Positions 49,666 to 58,970 of a DNA stretch of 64,000 nt are shown piece by piece; position 1 is the first letter of the stretch, and the number at the start of each line of letters is the position of its first letter. The notes below the pieces were generated by a model. That model was not told where the DNA came from. It saw only the letters and a program-made list of their open reading frames with translations, and made no database searches. This DNA comes from Janthinobacterium sp. 1_2014MBL_MicDiv (lineage in GTDB: Bacteria; Pseudomonadota; Gammaproteobacteria; Burkholderiales; Burkholderiaceae_D), in NCBI RefSeq assembly GCF_001865675.1, contig NZ_CP011319.1, positions 2,480,001 through 2,544,000 of the forward strand, written 5' to 3'. A program made the position numbers and the translations under genes.

Positions 49666-52600
49666 ATGTTTAGCTCCATGTTCGCCGTATCGTCCGATAC
49701 GCTGCCGTATATCTATGGCACGCACAATTACTGGCTGGTGCTGTTTTCCATCGCGATCGCCATCTTTGCCTCGTTCATGGCCCTGCAGATCGCCGGCATG
49801 GCGCGCAGCAGCGAGCGCGGCTTCCAGCGCCAGACCGCCATCGTCACGGGCGCCATCGCGCTCGGCGGCGGCATCTGGTCCATGCACTTCATCGGCATGC
49901 TGGCCTTCGACATCTGCACGCGCGTTTCCTTCGATCCCAGCCTGACCCTGCTGTCCATGCTGCCCGGCATGGCGGCCTCGTGGGTGGCGCTGCACTTGCT
50001 GGCGCGGCCACGCATCAGCTGGCGCCAGCTGGTGGTGGGCGGCGTGCTGGTGGGCGTGGGCATCGGCTCCATGCATTACAGCGGCATGGCCGCCATGCAG
50101 ACTTCGCTGACCCTGCACTACGAACCGTGGCTGTTCGCGCTGTCGCTGCTGGTGGCCGTCGTCATGGCCATGCTGGCCTTGTGGATACGCTTCGGCCTGA
50201 ACGCGCTGCGCCAGCGCCTCAATCCGCTGGCATCCTTGCTGGTCAGCAGCGTGGTGATGGGCCTGGCCATCTCCGGCATGCATTACACGGGCATGCTGGC
50301 GGCGCGCTTTTCCGGCACGCCCACGGTGGGCGACAACACGATTACCGTGCAGGCGTCGTTCGTGGCGCTGGCCGTGGCCCTGATCACCGTCACCCTGACC
50401 GTCTTCGTGGCCGCGGCGAACGGCTTGCTGCGCTACCGCCAGCTGCTGCGCCACGCCAGCGCCAGCGAGTCGCGGCTGCGCGCCATCGTCGACACGGCCG
50501 CCGACGGCCTGATCACCATCGACGGCCAGGGCAAGGTGCGTTCCTTCAATCCGGCCGCCGAAGCCCTGTTTGGCTGGCGCGAGGCCGATATCGTGGGGCG
50601 CGACGCGAGCCTGCTGCTGCAGGCGGCCGATGCATCCCAGTACCAGGGCTATCTGCGCGACTACCTGGAAACGGGCGCCTCGCGCATCCTCGACAGCGGC
50701 CGCGAACTGGAAGGCCGGCACCGCGACGGCGCCGTGCTGCCGATGCGCGTGGCGATCGGCAAGATCGAGACGCCGGGCCAGCCCCTGTTCGTGGCCTTTG
50801 TGACGGACATGCGCTCCTCGCGCAACATGGAGCAGGCGCTGAAGGACAGTGAGCGCCAGTACCGCACCCTGATCCGCAATATCCCCGGCGTGTCCTTCCA
50901 CTGCAGCTTCGCGCCCGAGTGGAAGATGATCTTCATCAGCGACGCAGTCTTCAACCTGACGGGCTGGATGCCGCAGGACTTCATCGACGGCCGCGTCAGC
51001 ATCTTCGAGCTGGTGCATCCGGACGACCGCCAGCGCGTCAATGACATCTGCGTGCAGGCGGCCGGCGAAAAGCGCGACTTTGAAAACGTCTACCGCATGA
51101 TCCACCGCGACGGGCGCGAACGCTGGGTGCGCGAAAGCAGCGGCCCGGTGCTGGACAACGACGGCGTGGTGCGCTGGATCGACGGCGTCATCCTCGACAT
51201 CACGGAAAGCGAATTGCGCAACGCCGAATACGAGGGCAAGGTGACGGCCATCTCGCGCGCGCTGGCCGTCATCGAGTTCGACCTGCAAGGGCGCATCCTG
51301 GAAGCCAACCAGAACTTCCTCGACCTGGTCGGCTACCAGCTCGACGACGTGCGCGGCCTGCATCACAGCATCTTCTGCGAACCGGCCTATGTGACCTCGC
51401 CCGCGTATGCGGCTTTCTGGCAGCAGCTGGCGCAGGGCGAATTCAATACGGGCGAGTACAAGCGCATCGACAAGGCCGGCCGGGAAGTGTGGATACAGGC
51501 GTCGTACAACCCGATCTTCAACACGGATGGCAAGCCGTTCAAGGTGGTCAAGCTGGCCACCGACATCAGCGAGCGCCGCGCCATGCAGGAAAACCTGCGC
51601 GCGGCGAAAGACCGCGCCGAACTGGCCGCCGAGTCGAAGACCAGCTTCCTGGCCAATATGAGCCACGAGATCCGCACGCCGATGAACGCCATCATCGGCT
51701 TTACGGAAGTGCTGCTGGGGACGGCCCTGGACAGCCTGCAGCGCCGCCACCTGGGCACGGTGCGCCAGTCGGCGCGCTCCTTGCTCGAACTGCTCAACGA
51801 CATCCTCGACACGGCGAAGCTGGAAAAGGGCGCCACCGAGCTGGAACTGGTGGACTTTTCGCTGCCTGACCTGGTCGACCATGTGGCGGCCTCCCTGCGC
51901 ATCACGGCGCGCGCGCGCGAGCTGGTGCTGCTTGTCGACGTCGACCCGGGCATGGGCCAGTTCTTCCTGGGCGACGCGCGCCGCGTGCAGCAGGTGCTGA
52001 CGAACTTGATCGGCAACGCCGTCAAGTTTACGGAAGCGGGCCATGTGCGCGTGGCGGTCGACATGCAGGGCGCCAGCGTGCATATCGCCGTGCACGACAC
52101 GGGCATCGGCATACCGGCCGACCGCCTGGAGAAAATCTTCGCGCCGTTCACGCAAGCCGATTCCTCGATGAGCCGGCGCTTCGGCGGCACGGGCCTGGGC
52201 ACGACGATTTCGCGCCAGCTGGTCGAGCTGATGGGCGGCACCATCACGGTGGAAAGCACGCTGGGCGTGGGCAGCGTGTTCCACGTGCTGCTGCCGCTGG
52301 CGCCGGGCAAGGCCGTCCTGCGCCGCAGCGAGCAGCCCGTGGTAGCCTTGCCGCCGCTGCGCATCCTGGCGGCCGACGACGTGCCGCAGAACGTGGAGCT
52401 GCTGCTGATCAGCCTGGGCGCTGCCGGCCACCAGGTGATCGCCGCCAGCGATGGCGAGAGCGCCGTGCGCGAATTCAGCAAGGGCAGCTTCGACATCGTG
52501 CTGATGGACGTGCAGATGCCGCGCATGGATGGCCTGGAGGCGGCGCGCCTGATCCGCGTGCACGAGCGCGAACAGGGCCTGAAGGCGACGCCCATCATCG

Positions 52601-53376
52601 CCCTGACGGCCAGCGTGCTGGAACAGGACCGGCGCGCGGCGCAGACGGCAGGCATGAACGGCTTCGCTTCGAAGCCGCTGGAAATGCACAAGCTGACGGC
52701 GGAAATCGCGCGCCTGCTCGACATCTCCGTCGTCCAGGCGGCGCAAGCGGCGGCCCCGCCGGGCGCCACGGCCGGCCAGGTGGACTGGCAGCGCGGCGTC
52801 GCGCTGTGGGGCGGCCGCGACACCCTGCAGCGTGCCATCGCGCGCTTCGTGCAGGCCAATGGCGGTTGCGCGGCCTTGCTGGCCACGGAACTGGAACGGG
52901 GCGGCAGCAGCGTGGCCGGCCACCTGCTGCACCGGGTCAAGGGCGCGGCGGGCAACCTGTGCCTGGTGCAGGTCGAGCGCCTGCTGGGCCGGATCGAGCA
53001 AGCGATCGCGCGCCAGCAGCCCGTTACCGAATTGTTGGCACAGCTGGCGGCCGCCTTTGCGGCGCTGGGCGCCGAGCTGGAAGAGGGGACTGAAACGCTG
53101 CCGGCCGCGGTCATGGAAGCGCCCGCGGATGCGGCGCCGCTCGACGGCGTCGCCGCCGGCGCCTTGCTGCGGCAAGCCATCGCCAGCCTGGAGGGCGGGC
53201 AGCTCGACGACGCCCTGATGGCGCAGATCGCCGCCATGCTGGCGCCGCATGGCCAGCAGCTGCGCCTGCAGGCGCTGGCCGGCGCCATCGACGACTTCGA
53301 ATTCGCGCGCGCCGCGGGCGTGCTGCGCCAGCTGCTGGACTGGCTGGATGCTCCTGCGCCGGCCGACCATTCCTGA
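49666..53376 (+). CDS. MHYT-PAS hybrid histidine kinase
   Basis: A 1236-residue membrane hybrid kinase. The N-terminal MHYT domain (about 1-255; SMHFIGMLA, SMHYSGMAA, SGMHYTGMLA) may sense a diatomic gas through bound copper, as proposed for the family. Three PAS domains follow (about 265-645), then HisKA with His667 (NMSHEIRTPMNAI), HATPase, a receiver with Asp948 and an Hpt domain with His1089 (HRVKGAAGNL). The full phosphorelay is thus in one chain. ATG 49666 is the likely start; ATG 49678 is an alternative. An HD-GYP response regulator follows 13 bp later and is the probable output. Confidence 0.92.
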   Translation: MFSSMFAVSSDTLPYIYGTHNYWLVLFSIAIAIFASFMALQIAGMARSSERGFQRQTAIVTGAIALGGGIWSMHFIGMLAFDICTRVSFDPSLTLLSMLPGMAASWVALHLLARPRISWRQLVVGGVLVGVGIGSMHYSGMAAMQTSLTLHYEPWLFALSLLVAVVMAMLALWIRFGLNALRQRLNPLASLLVSSVVMGLAISGMHYTGMLAARFSGTPTVGDNTITVQASFVALAVALITVTLTVFVAAANGLLRYRQLLRHASASESRLRAIVDTAADGLITIDGQGKVRSFNPAAEALFGWREADIVGRDASLLLQAADASQYQGYLRDYLETGASRILDSGRELEGRHRDGAVLPMRVAIGKIETPGQPLFVAFVTDMRSSRNMEQALKDSERQYRTLIRNIPGVSFHCSFAPEWKMIFISDAVFNLTGWMPQDFIDGRVSIFELVHPDDRQRVNDICVQAAGEKRDFENVYRMIHRDGRERWVRESSGPVLDNDGVVRWIDGVILDITESELRNAEYEGKVTAISRALAVIEFDLQGRILEANQNFLDLVGYQLDDVRGLHHSIFCEPAYVTSPAYAAFWQQLAQGEFNTGEYKRIDKAGREVWIQASYNPIFNTDGKPFKVVKLATDISERRAMQENLRAAKDRAELAAESKTSFLANMSHEIRTPMNAIIGFTEVLLGTALDSLQRRHLGTVRQSARSLLELLNDILDTAKLEKGATELELVDFSLPDLVDHVAASLRITARARELVLLVDVDPGMGQFFLGDARRVQQVLTNLIGNAVKFTEAGHVRVAVDMQGASVHIAVHDTGIGIPADRLEKIFAPFTQADSSMSRRFGGTGLGTTISRQLVELMGGTITVESTLGVGSVFHVLLPLAPGKAVLRRSEQPVVALPPLRILAADDVPQNVELLLISLGAAGHQVIAASDGESAVREFSKGSFDIVLMDVQMPRMDGLEAARLIRVHEREQGLKATPIIALTASVLEQDRRAAQTAGMNGFASKPLEMHKLTAEIARLLDISVVQAAQAAAPPGATAGQVDWQRGVALWGGRDTLQRAIARFVQANGGCAALLATELERGGSSVAGHLLHRVKGAAGNLCLVQVERLLGRIEQAIARQQPVTELLAQLAAAFAALGAELEEGTETLPAAVMEAPADAAPLDGVAAGALLRQAIASLEGGQLDDALMAQIAAMLAPHGQQLRLQALAGAIDDFEFARAAGVLRQLLDWLDAPAPADHS

Positions 53377-53389
53377 TATTGGGCTTGAG

Positions 53390-54385
53390 ATGACCTTACA
53401 CGAAGACAAACCAACCCTGTTGCTGGTTGACGATGAAGCGACGAACCTGCAGGTGCTGCGCCAGATCCTGCAGGACGACTACCGCCTGCTGTATGCCAAG
53501 GATGGCGAGAAGGCGCTGGAACTGGCGCAGAACAACCCCGTCGAACTGATCCTGCTCGACATCATGATGCCGGCCATGACGGGCTATGAAGTGTGCCGGC
53601 AGCTGAAAGCCATGCCGGCCACCGCAGCCATCCCCGTCATCTTCGTCACCGCTCTGTGCGACGTGAAGGACGAGGCGGACGGCTTCGACGCCGGCGCCGT
53701 CGACTACATCACGAAACCGGTCAGCCCGCCCATCGTGCGGGCCCGCGTGCGCACGCATTTGTCGCTGGTGGACGCCGAGGAATTGCGCCGCTCGCGCCTG
53801 CAGGTGATCCAGACCCTGGGCCAGGCGGCCGAGTACAAGGATAACGAAACGGGCATGCACGTCATCCGCATGAGCTATTACGCGCGCCAGCTGGCGCTGG
53901 CGGCCGGCTACAGCGCGGCTAGGGCCGAGGATCTGCTGAATGCGGCGCCCATGCACGACGTCGGCAAGATCGGCATCCCCGACGCCATCCTGCAAAAGCC
54001 GGGCAAGCTCGATGCGGACGAATGGAAAGTCATGCGCAGCCACGCCGAGATCGGCGCGGCCATCATCGGCGAGCACGCGGGCGGCCTGTTGAAAATGGCG
54101 CGCACCATCGCCCTGACGCACCATGAAAAATGGGATGGCAGCGGCTATCCGCAAGGCTTGAAAGGCGAGGAAATTCCCCACGAAGGGCGCATCGTCGCCA
54201 TCGCCGACGTCTTCGACGCCCTCACCAGCGAACGCCCCTACAAGCCCGCCTGGACGATCGACGAAGCCATCGCCACCATGCAGCGCGACAGCGGCACGCA
54301 CTTCGACCCGGACCTGCTGGCGCTGTTCATCGACCACTTGCCGGCCATGCTGGAGATCAAGGACCAGTGGCGCGAGCCGGCGTGA
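53390..54385 (+). CDS. Response regulator with HD-GYP phosphodiesterase domain
   Basis: A 331-residue RpfG-like protein. Receiver (1-120) with phospho-acceptor Asp57; HD-GYP domain with HD (His189, Asp190; MHDVGKIGIPD) and HHEKWDGSGYPQGLKGEEIP (GYP-type motif at 252-254). Such proteins hydrolyse cyclic di-GMP. Located 13 bp after the MHYT kinase, it probably receives phosphate from that kinase's Hpt domain. Confidence 0.93.
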   Translation: MTLHEDKPTLLLVDDEATNLQVLRQILQDDYRLLYAKDGEKALELAQNNPVELILLDIMMPAMTGYEVCRQLKAMPATAAIPVIFVTALCDVKDEADGFDAGAVDYITKPVSPPIVRARVRTHLSLVDAEELRRSRLQVIQTLGQAAEYKDNETGMHVIRMSYYARQLALAAGYSAARAEDLLNAAPMHDVGKIGIPDAILQKPGKLDADEWKVMRSHAEIGAAIIGEHAGGLLKMARTIALTHHEKWDGSGYPQGLKGEEIPHEGRIVAIADVFDALTSERPYKPAWTIDEAIATMQRDSGTHFDPDLLALFIDHLPAMLEIKDQWREPA

Positions 54386-54446
54386 ACGGGCTGCGCACCG
54401 TGCTGTCCCGTATAGTGATGGCTTGATTTTGAGCGCAGGATTGCCC

Positions 54447-55262
54447 ATGGATTACCGGAACCGCATCGCCGACTATCTCCAGCAATGGTCATTGCAGGCT
54501 GATGGCCTGCCCGTGCACACGCACGGCGCATGCCTGCTGCCCGTGCTGCGTGGCGGCCAGCCGGCCATGCTGAAACTGTCGGCGGGTGGCGACGAGGGGC
54601 GCGCCGGCGCCGTGCTGCGCTGGTGGGATGGCGAGGGTGCCGTGCGCGTGCTGGCAGCAAGCCCTGACGATGACGTCCTGCTGCTCGAGCGGGCGCCGGG
54701 TTCCCGTGCGCTGGACGCGCTGGCGCACGCGGGGGAGGCGGGCGACGCGGCCGCCACCGGCATCCTGTGCGCCGTGGCGGCACGCCTGCATGCGCCGCGG
54801 CCCGTGGCGCCGGCGCTGCCTGCCTTGTCCGGCTGCTTTGCCGCGCTGGCTACCGCCGCTGCGCACGGCGGCGTGTTTTCCGCCTGCCACGCGGTGGCGC
54901 AGGATTTGCTGGCGGCGCCGCAGGACAGCGTCGTGCTGCATGGCGACCTGCATCACGGCAACGTGCTCGATGGCGGCGCGCGCGGCTGGCTGGCCATCGA
55001 TCCGAAAGGCTATGTGGGGGAGCGGGGCTTCGATTTCGCCAATATCCTGTGTAACCCGGATGCTGCGCTGGCCACTGCGCCTGGCCGGCTGCAGCGGCAG
55101 GTGAGCGTGATCGCCGGTGAGGCACGCCTTGATCCGGCGCGCCTCGTGGCGTGGGTCGCCGCGTGGGCCGGCCTGTCGGCGGCCTGGCACCTGGAGGACG
55201 GCACGCCGCCGCAGACGGCGCTGGCGGTAGCCGCCATTGCGCTGGGCGCCTTGCGGGCGTGA
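54447..55262 (+). CDS. Aminoglycoside/hydroxyurea-type phosphotransferase (APH(6)-like)
   Basis: A 271-residue kinase-fold protein resembling streptomycin 6-kinases: catalytic VVLHGDLHHGNVLDGG and metal-binding LAIDPKGYVGERGFDFANIL. Chromosomal members need not confer resistance; the true substrate is unknown. ATG 54447 follows GCAGGATT. Convergent with the lipase-like gene, with 6 bp between stops. Confidence 0.85.
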   Translation: MDYRNRIADYLQQWSLQADGLPVHTHGACLLPVLRGGQPAMLKLSAGGDEGRAGAVLRWWDGEGAVRVLAASPDDDVLLLERAPGSRALDALAHAGEAGDAAATGILCAVAARLHAPRPVAPALPALSGCFAALATAAAHGGVFSACHAVAQDLLAAPQDSVVLHGDLHHGNVLDGGARGWLAIDPKGYVGERGFDFANILCNPDAALATAPGRLQRQVSVIAGEARLDPARLVAWVAAWAGLSAAWHLEDGTPPQTALAVAAIALGALRA

Positions 55263-55268
55263 CGGCGC

Positions 55269-57143
55269 CTAAGGCAGGCTGTCGGGCTGGCGCAGGATGC
55301 GCCGTATCTCCAGAATCGCCTGCGGACTTTCCTGCACGCTGTGCCACGAGGGGATGACTTTTTCGGACAGCGCGCCATCGAGGTGGGCGCTGGCGTAGGG
55401 CACCACGCCGTCGCTCGACTCAAGCAGGGGCAGTTCCGGCGTGTCGTTGCCCATGATGGAGTAGTAGCGCACTTTCGGGCTGATGGGCAGGTCCGCCACC
55501 AGGCGCACGAACGGGTCCTTGTCGCTGAGGTTATCGATGCTGTTGGGGATGCGCAGCGGTTCGCTGCTGCCCGTGTCGAGCTGCGCCAGGCTGCCGGCGG
55601 CGTCCGACAACTGGTCGAGCATGGTGATGGGCAGCGTCACGAGGTTGGCGATCCAGCGCGCCACCTTGTGGTTGGCGAACGAGGTGCCGCGGTGCGGCGC
55701 GGCGATGAAGATGGCGCGGTTCACCTGCGGCATGGCCGTGAAATCGAGGTAGGGCTGCAGCCCGGCGCGCACTTTCTCGGCCTTCTTGCCCTTCAAATTG
55801 TATTCTTCCGTGATGGCGTCGAGCAGGGTGTTGCTGGCGTCCGAGACCATCAGGCGCGCCAACACGCCGCCCATGCTGTGGCCGATCAAGACCATGTCGT
55901 TCGCGGCGGCGGCCTTGGCCGACGGGTCGAAATGCGCCAGGGTGGCTTCCAGCGCCTTGCGGATGGCGACGTTGTTGGCGGCCAGCGGCGCGTTGCTGGG
56001 GTAATACACCTGCCAGATCTGGTAGCGGCGGCGCAGCTGCTCGTCGCCCATCAGTTCATTTGCCACGTTGATCCACGCTTCCGGGCTGCTGGCCAGGCCA
56101 TGCAGCATGACGATGGTGCGCTTACTCGGGTCGTACGGCTGCATCAGGTGCACCTGCGGGCGCGAAATGCCGTCGGCGCGGCCGAACAGCGTGCGCAGCG
56201 CCTGCACGCCGAAGCCGGAACGGGCCAGCCACAAGCCATAGCCGGCCGTGAAGTTGGCTGCGACAGGCAGTTCCTGGCCCGCCATGCGCGTCGCTTCGCT
56301 GCGCGTCGGGTCGACCAGCATCACCATCAGCTGCTGCGTGGCCAGCACTTCCTGCAGGCTGTTGCCGTCGAAGCGGATCAGCGCCGTGACGACGGGAAAA
56401 CGCGTTTCCTGGTATGGCACATACTCGCCTTTCGATGCCTGTGGCTTGGGCATGACGGCCACCAGGTCGGCGCCGAAGCCGTCGCGCCGGTAGACATTGC
56501 GCAGGCCGGAAAACGACAGCGAGGTGGCCGGCAGCAGTTCGTCGGGCAGGGTGCCGTCTTCGGGCAGGCGCAGCGCCGACAGTTCGCTGTCGATTTCCCA
56601 GCCGGCGGCGCGGATCACGTGGCCGTCCGGCCGGTATTCGCCGCGGTGGCGGAACAGGTTGCCGACGGCTTTTTGCACGGCGTAGTTATAGTAGTCGCGG
56701 ATCTGCGTCTGGCGCTCCTCGAAGGCGCGCTGGCCCGGCGTGCGCGTCGTGTAGAACAGGTAGGCGTAGGCGTAGCGGGCCGATTCCAGCCAGGCGGCCA
56801 GCAGTTCGGCGCTCGGGCGGCCGACCTGTTTTTCTTCCGCCAGCGCGCTTTCCAGCCACAGTTCGGACAAGGTCGCCAGGCGCTGCTCGTCGCTGAGCAG
56901 CTCGGAACGGGCCAGGTCGGCGCGGCAGCTGCCCGTATTGGCTTCGCAGGCGGCGATGTCGCTGCCGATGATGCGCAGCACCTCGCTGGCCGAGGCACTG
57001 AGTTTGCCCGTGGTGAGGATGTCGCCGCGCCGCTGCTGCAGGTAGTCGGCCGGCGAAATGGCGCTGACGGTGACGGCGGCGCAGCCGCTCAGGAGCGCCG
57101 CGGCGCACAGCAGGGCGCATACGCGCAGACGCCGCATCAGCAT
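55269..57143 (-). CDS. Alpha/beta-hydrolase lipoprotein (lipase-like)
   Basis: A 624-residue protein. Lipobox LLSGCAAV at the N-terminus; a helical N-terminal half with a YNYAVQKAVGNLF segment; then an alpha/beta-hydrolase fold with oxyanion region VMLHGLASSPEAW and nucleophile elbow LIGHSMGGVLARLM. Catalytic His is probably in SWHSVQESP near the end. Likely an envelope esterase or lipase. ATG 57143 has AGGA upstream. It follows a DUF481 gene by 11 bp, so the two are cotranscribed. Confidence 0.85.
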   Translation of the reverse strand: MLMRRLRVCALLCAAALLSGCAAVTVSAISPADYLQQRRGDILTTGKLSASASEVLRIIGSDIAACEANTGSCRADLARSELLSDEQRLATLSELWLESALAEEKQVGRPSAELLAAWLESARYAYAYLFYTTRTPGQRAFEERQTQIRDYYNYAVQKAVGNLFRHRGEYRPDGHVIRAAGWEIDSELSALRLPEDGTLPDELLPATSLSFSGLRNVYRRDGFGADLVAVMPKPQASKGEYVPYQETRFPVVTALIRFDGNSLQEVLATQQLMVMLVDPTRSEATRMAGQELPVAANFTAGYGLWLARSGFGVQALRTLFGRADGISRPQVHLMQPYDPSKRTIVMLHGLASSPEAWINVANELMGDEQLRRRYQIWQVYYPSNAPLAANNVAIRKALEATLAHFDPSAKAAAANDMVLIGHSMGGVLARLMVSDASNTLLDAITEEYNLKGKKAEKVRAGLQPYLDFTAMPQVNRAIFIAAPHRGTSFANHKVARWIANLVTLPITMLDQLSDAAGSLAQLDTGSSEPLRIPNSIDNLSDKDPFVRLVADLPISPKVRYYSIMGNDTPELPLLESSDGVVPYASAHLDGALSEKVIPSWHSVQESPQAILEIRRILRQPDSLP

Positions 57144-57154
57144 GGGCGCGCGTC

Positions 57155-57931
57155 CTAGAACGAGTAGACCAGCGTCAGCGAGGTTTGCGTATCCGTGTTC
57201 TTCTTGTCGTCGGGCACGCGCGTGTCGTTGCGGGCGCTGAAGGCCGCCTTCATCTGCATGGTGCCGTTGATCTTGGTGCTGAGGGCCGTCTCGGCGATCG
57301 AGTGGGTGTTCGAGGTGCCCCGTTCGACGCTGATCGTTTGCGTAAACATCGCCGACTGGCTGATTTTCCACTTCATGGCGGCCGCGCCGCGCACCGTCAG
57401 GCCGTGTTCCGATTCGCCCGCGTCATTGGTGCCGCTGAAATAGCCAGGACCGATTTCCACGTCGACGCTCTTGTCGTTCGACTGGTACCAGCGCGAGCCA
57501 TGACCGACGGCCAGGGTCGAGTATTTGGTGTAGGCGCCAAACTTGTCGTTGACGTGCGAGGCCAGCACGAACAGCTTTTCGTGGTCGGCCATCAGCTTGT
57601 AGGCGGCCTTGGCGGAGGCGGAAAAGCGCTCGGCCGAGCGTTCGCGCACCTTCTTGCCGTCGTCGTCGGTGGTTTCGTCTTCCTTGAAGTAGCCGCTGAA
57701 GATGTACTGATTGCTCCAGTCGTCGAGCTCCTGGCGCGCGTCGATCTTGCCCGTGACGGAGGTGCCGACCGTGTTGCCCGAGGTGGTGATGGCGCCCAGC
57801 TCGGCCGAGGTGCTCCAGCTGCCGATGGCGATTTCGTCAAACAGCATGCTTTGCTTGGTGTCCTTGGCGGCAGCGGCGCCGCAGGTGATGGCCATGGCCA
57901 GCGCCAGTGCGAGAGAGGGGGTCGATTTCAT
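57155..57931 (-). CDS. DUF481 outer-membrane beta-barrel protein
   Basis: A 258-residue DUF481/YdiY-like protein. Signal peptide MKSTPSLALALAMAITCGAAAA, then alternating beta strands (WSTSAELGAITTSGNTVGTSVTGKIDARQELDDWSNQYIFSGYF) and a terminal Phe (TLVYSF), as in outer-membrane barrels. YdiY is acid-induced in Escherichia; a role here is not known. First gene of a two-gene unit with the lipase-like lipoprotein. Confidence 0.87.
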   Translation of the reverse strand: MKSTPSLALALAMAITCGAAAAKDTKQSMLFDEIAIGSWSTSAELGAITTSGNTVGTSVTGKIDARQELDDWSNQYIFSGYFKEDETTDDDGKKVRERSAERFSASAKAAYKLMADHEKLFVLASHVNDKFGAYTKYSTLAVGHGSRWYQSNDKSVDVEIGPGYFSGTNDAGESEHGLTVRGAAAMKWKISQSAMFTQTISVERGTSNTHSIAETALSTKINGTMQMKAAFSARNDTRVPDDKKNTDTQTSLTLVYSF

Positions 57932-58283
57932 GGCTGTATTTGTCTGTGGCGCGCGCCAGCGTGGCGGCGAGCCTTTTGTTCGTTAGTGGCGATGGTGTCG
58001 ATGCAGGCCGCGGCAAACCTGACGCCGCCGGTAAAACATGCGCACATGCGCGCGCGGGCGCGGCCATACATTGTCGAGGCTGTATTGTACCCGACCCTGC
58101 CATCGGCCGCCGCACGCGCGCAGCGCCGCACTGGAACCGCGATGGCGGGGCGCCTTGCCAGGCTGATATGCGCCTGGTGCGCGCCGCCGGCCACGCAGGG
58201 TGCCTGCGCGCGGGGCTGGCAAGTGGCGCGCGCCTGGCGTATGCTGCGCGTATCTGCCGCCCCGATTTTTACAAGGAACCACT
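57932..58283. other. Intergenic region between DUF481 gene and response regulator
   Basis: About 350 bases between divergent genes. It should hold both promoters, but I see no convincing -35/-10 pair or repeat. No open frame with a ribosome binding site. Confidence 0.4.
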
Positions 58284-58970
58284 GTGCGCTGCCTGGTCAT
58301 CGAAGACGAAGCTGAAACTTCCCGCTACATTTGTGCCGGCCTGCGCGAGGCGGGCCACGACATCACGGCTTGCGACAACGGCATCGACGGCATGCGCCTG
58401 GCCTGCGGCGAGGACTGGGATGCGCTGGTGCTGGACCGCCTGCTGCCCGGCGAAATCGATGGCCTGGCCATTGTCGCGCGCCTGCGCGGCATGGGCCGCA
58501 ACACGCCCGTGCTGGTGCTGTCGGCCCTGTCCAGCGTCGACGAGCGCGTGCGCGGCCTGCGCAGCGGCGGTGACGACTACCTGTCGAAACCGTTCGCCAT
58601 TGCCGAACTGCTGGCGCGCATCGAGGCGCTGCTGCGCCGCGCCGCGCCCGTGCCCGAGTCGACGCAGCTGCAGGTGGCCGACCTGGTGCTCGACATGCGC
58701 ACCATGCGCGTGACGCGCGCCAACCGCCAGATCGCCCTGCAGCCGCGCGAATTTCGCCTGCTGGAATACCTGATGCGCCATCAGGGCCAGTCCGTCACCC
58801 GCGCCATGCTGCTCGAAGCCGTGTGGGACTACCATTTCGACCCGCAGACGAATGTCATCGACGTGCAGGTGAGCCGGTTGCGCACCAAGGTCGACAAGGA
58901 ATTCACGCCGCCGCTGATCCACACGGTGCGCGGCGTCGGCTATACCCTGGGCGTGCTCGATAGTGCGTAG
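58284..58970 (+). CDS. OmpR-family response regulator
   Basis: A 228-residue two-domain regulator. Receiver with Asp51 (ALVLDRLLPG) and Lys in YLSKPFAI; winged helix with QPREFRLLEYLMRHQGQSVTRAMLLEAVW and RGVGYTLGVL. Start is GTG 58284 with AAGGA 6 bp upstream. The cognate kinase overlaps it by 8 bp. The signal is unknown. Confidence 0.94.
   Translation: MRCLVIEDEAETSRYICAGLREAGHDITACDNGIDGMRLACGEDWDALVLDRLLPGEIDGLAIVARLRGMGRNTPVLVLSALSSVDERVRGLRSGGDDYLSKPFAIAELLARIEALLRRAAPVPESTQLQVADLVLDMRTMRVTRANRQIALQPREFRLLEYLMRHQGQSVTRAMLLEAVWDYHFDPQTNVIDVQVSRLRTKVDKEFTPPLIHTVRGVGYTLGVLDSA

Noticed and set aside
49651..53409. Very long reverse open frame antisense to the MHYT kinase (about 1250 codons)
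   Set aside because: It is Arg/Gln/His-rich low-complexity, a known artefact of GC-rich codon bias opposite a real gene; the plus strand has a full set of kinase motifs.
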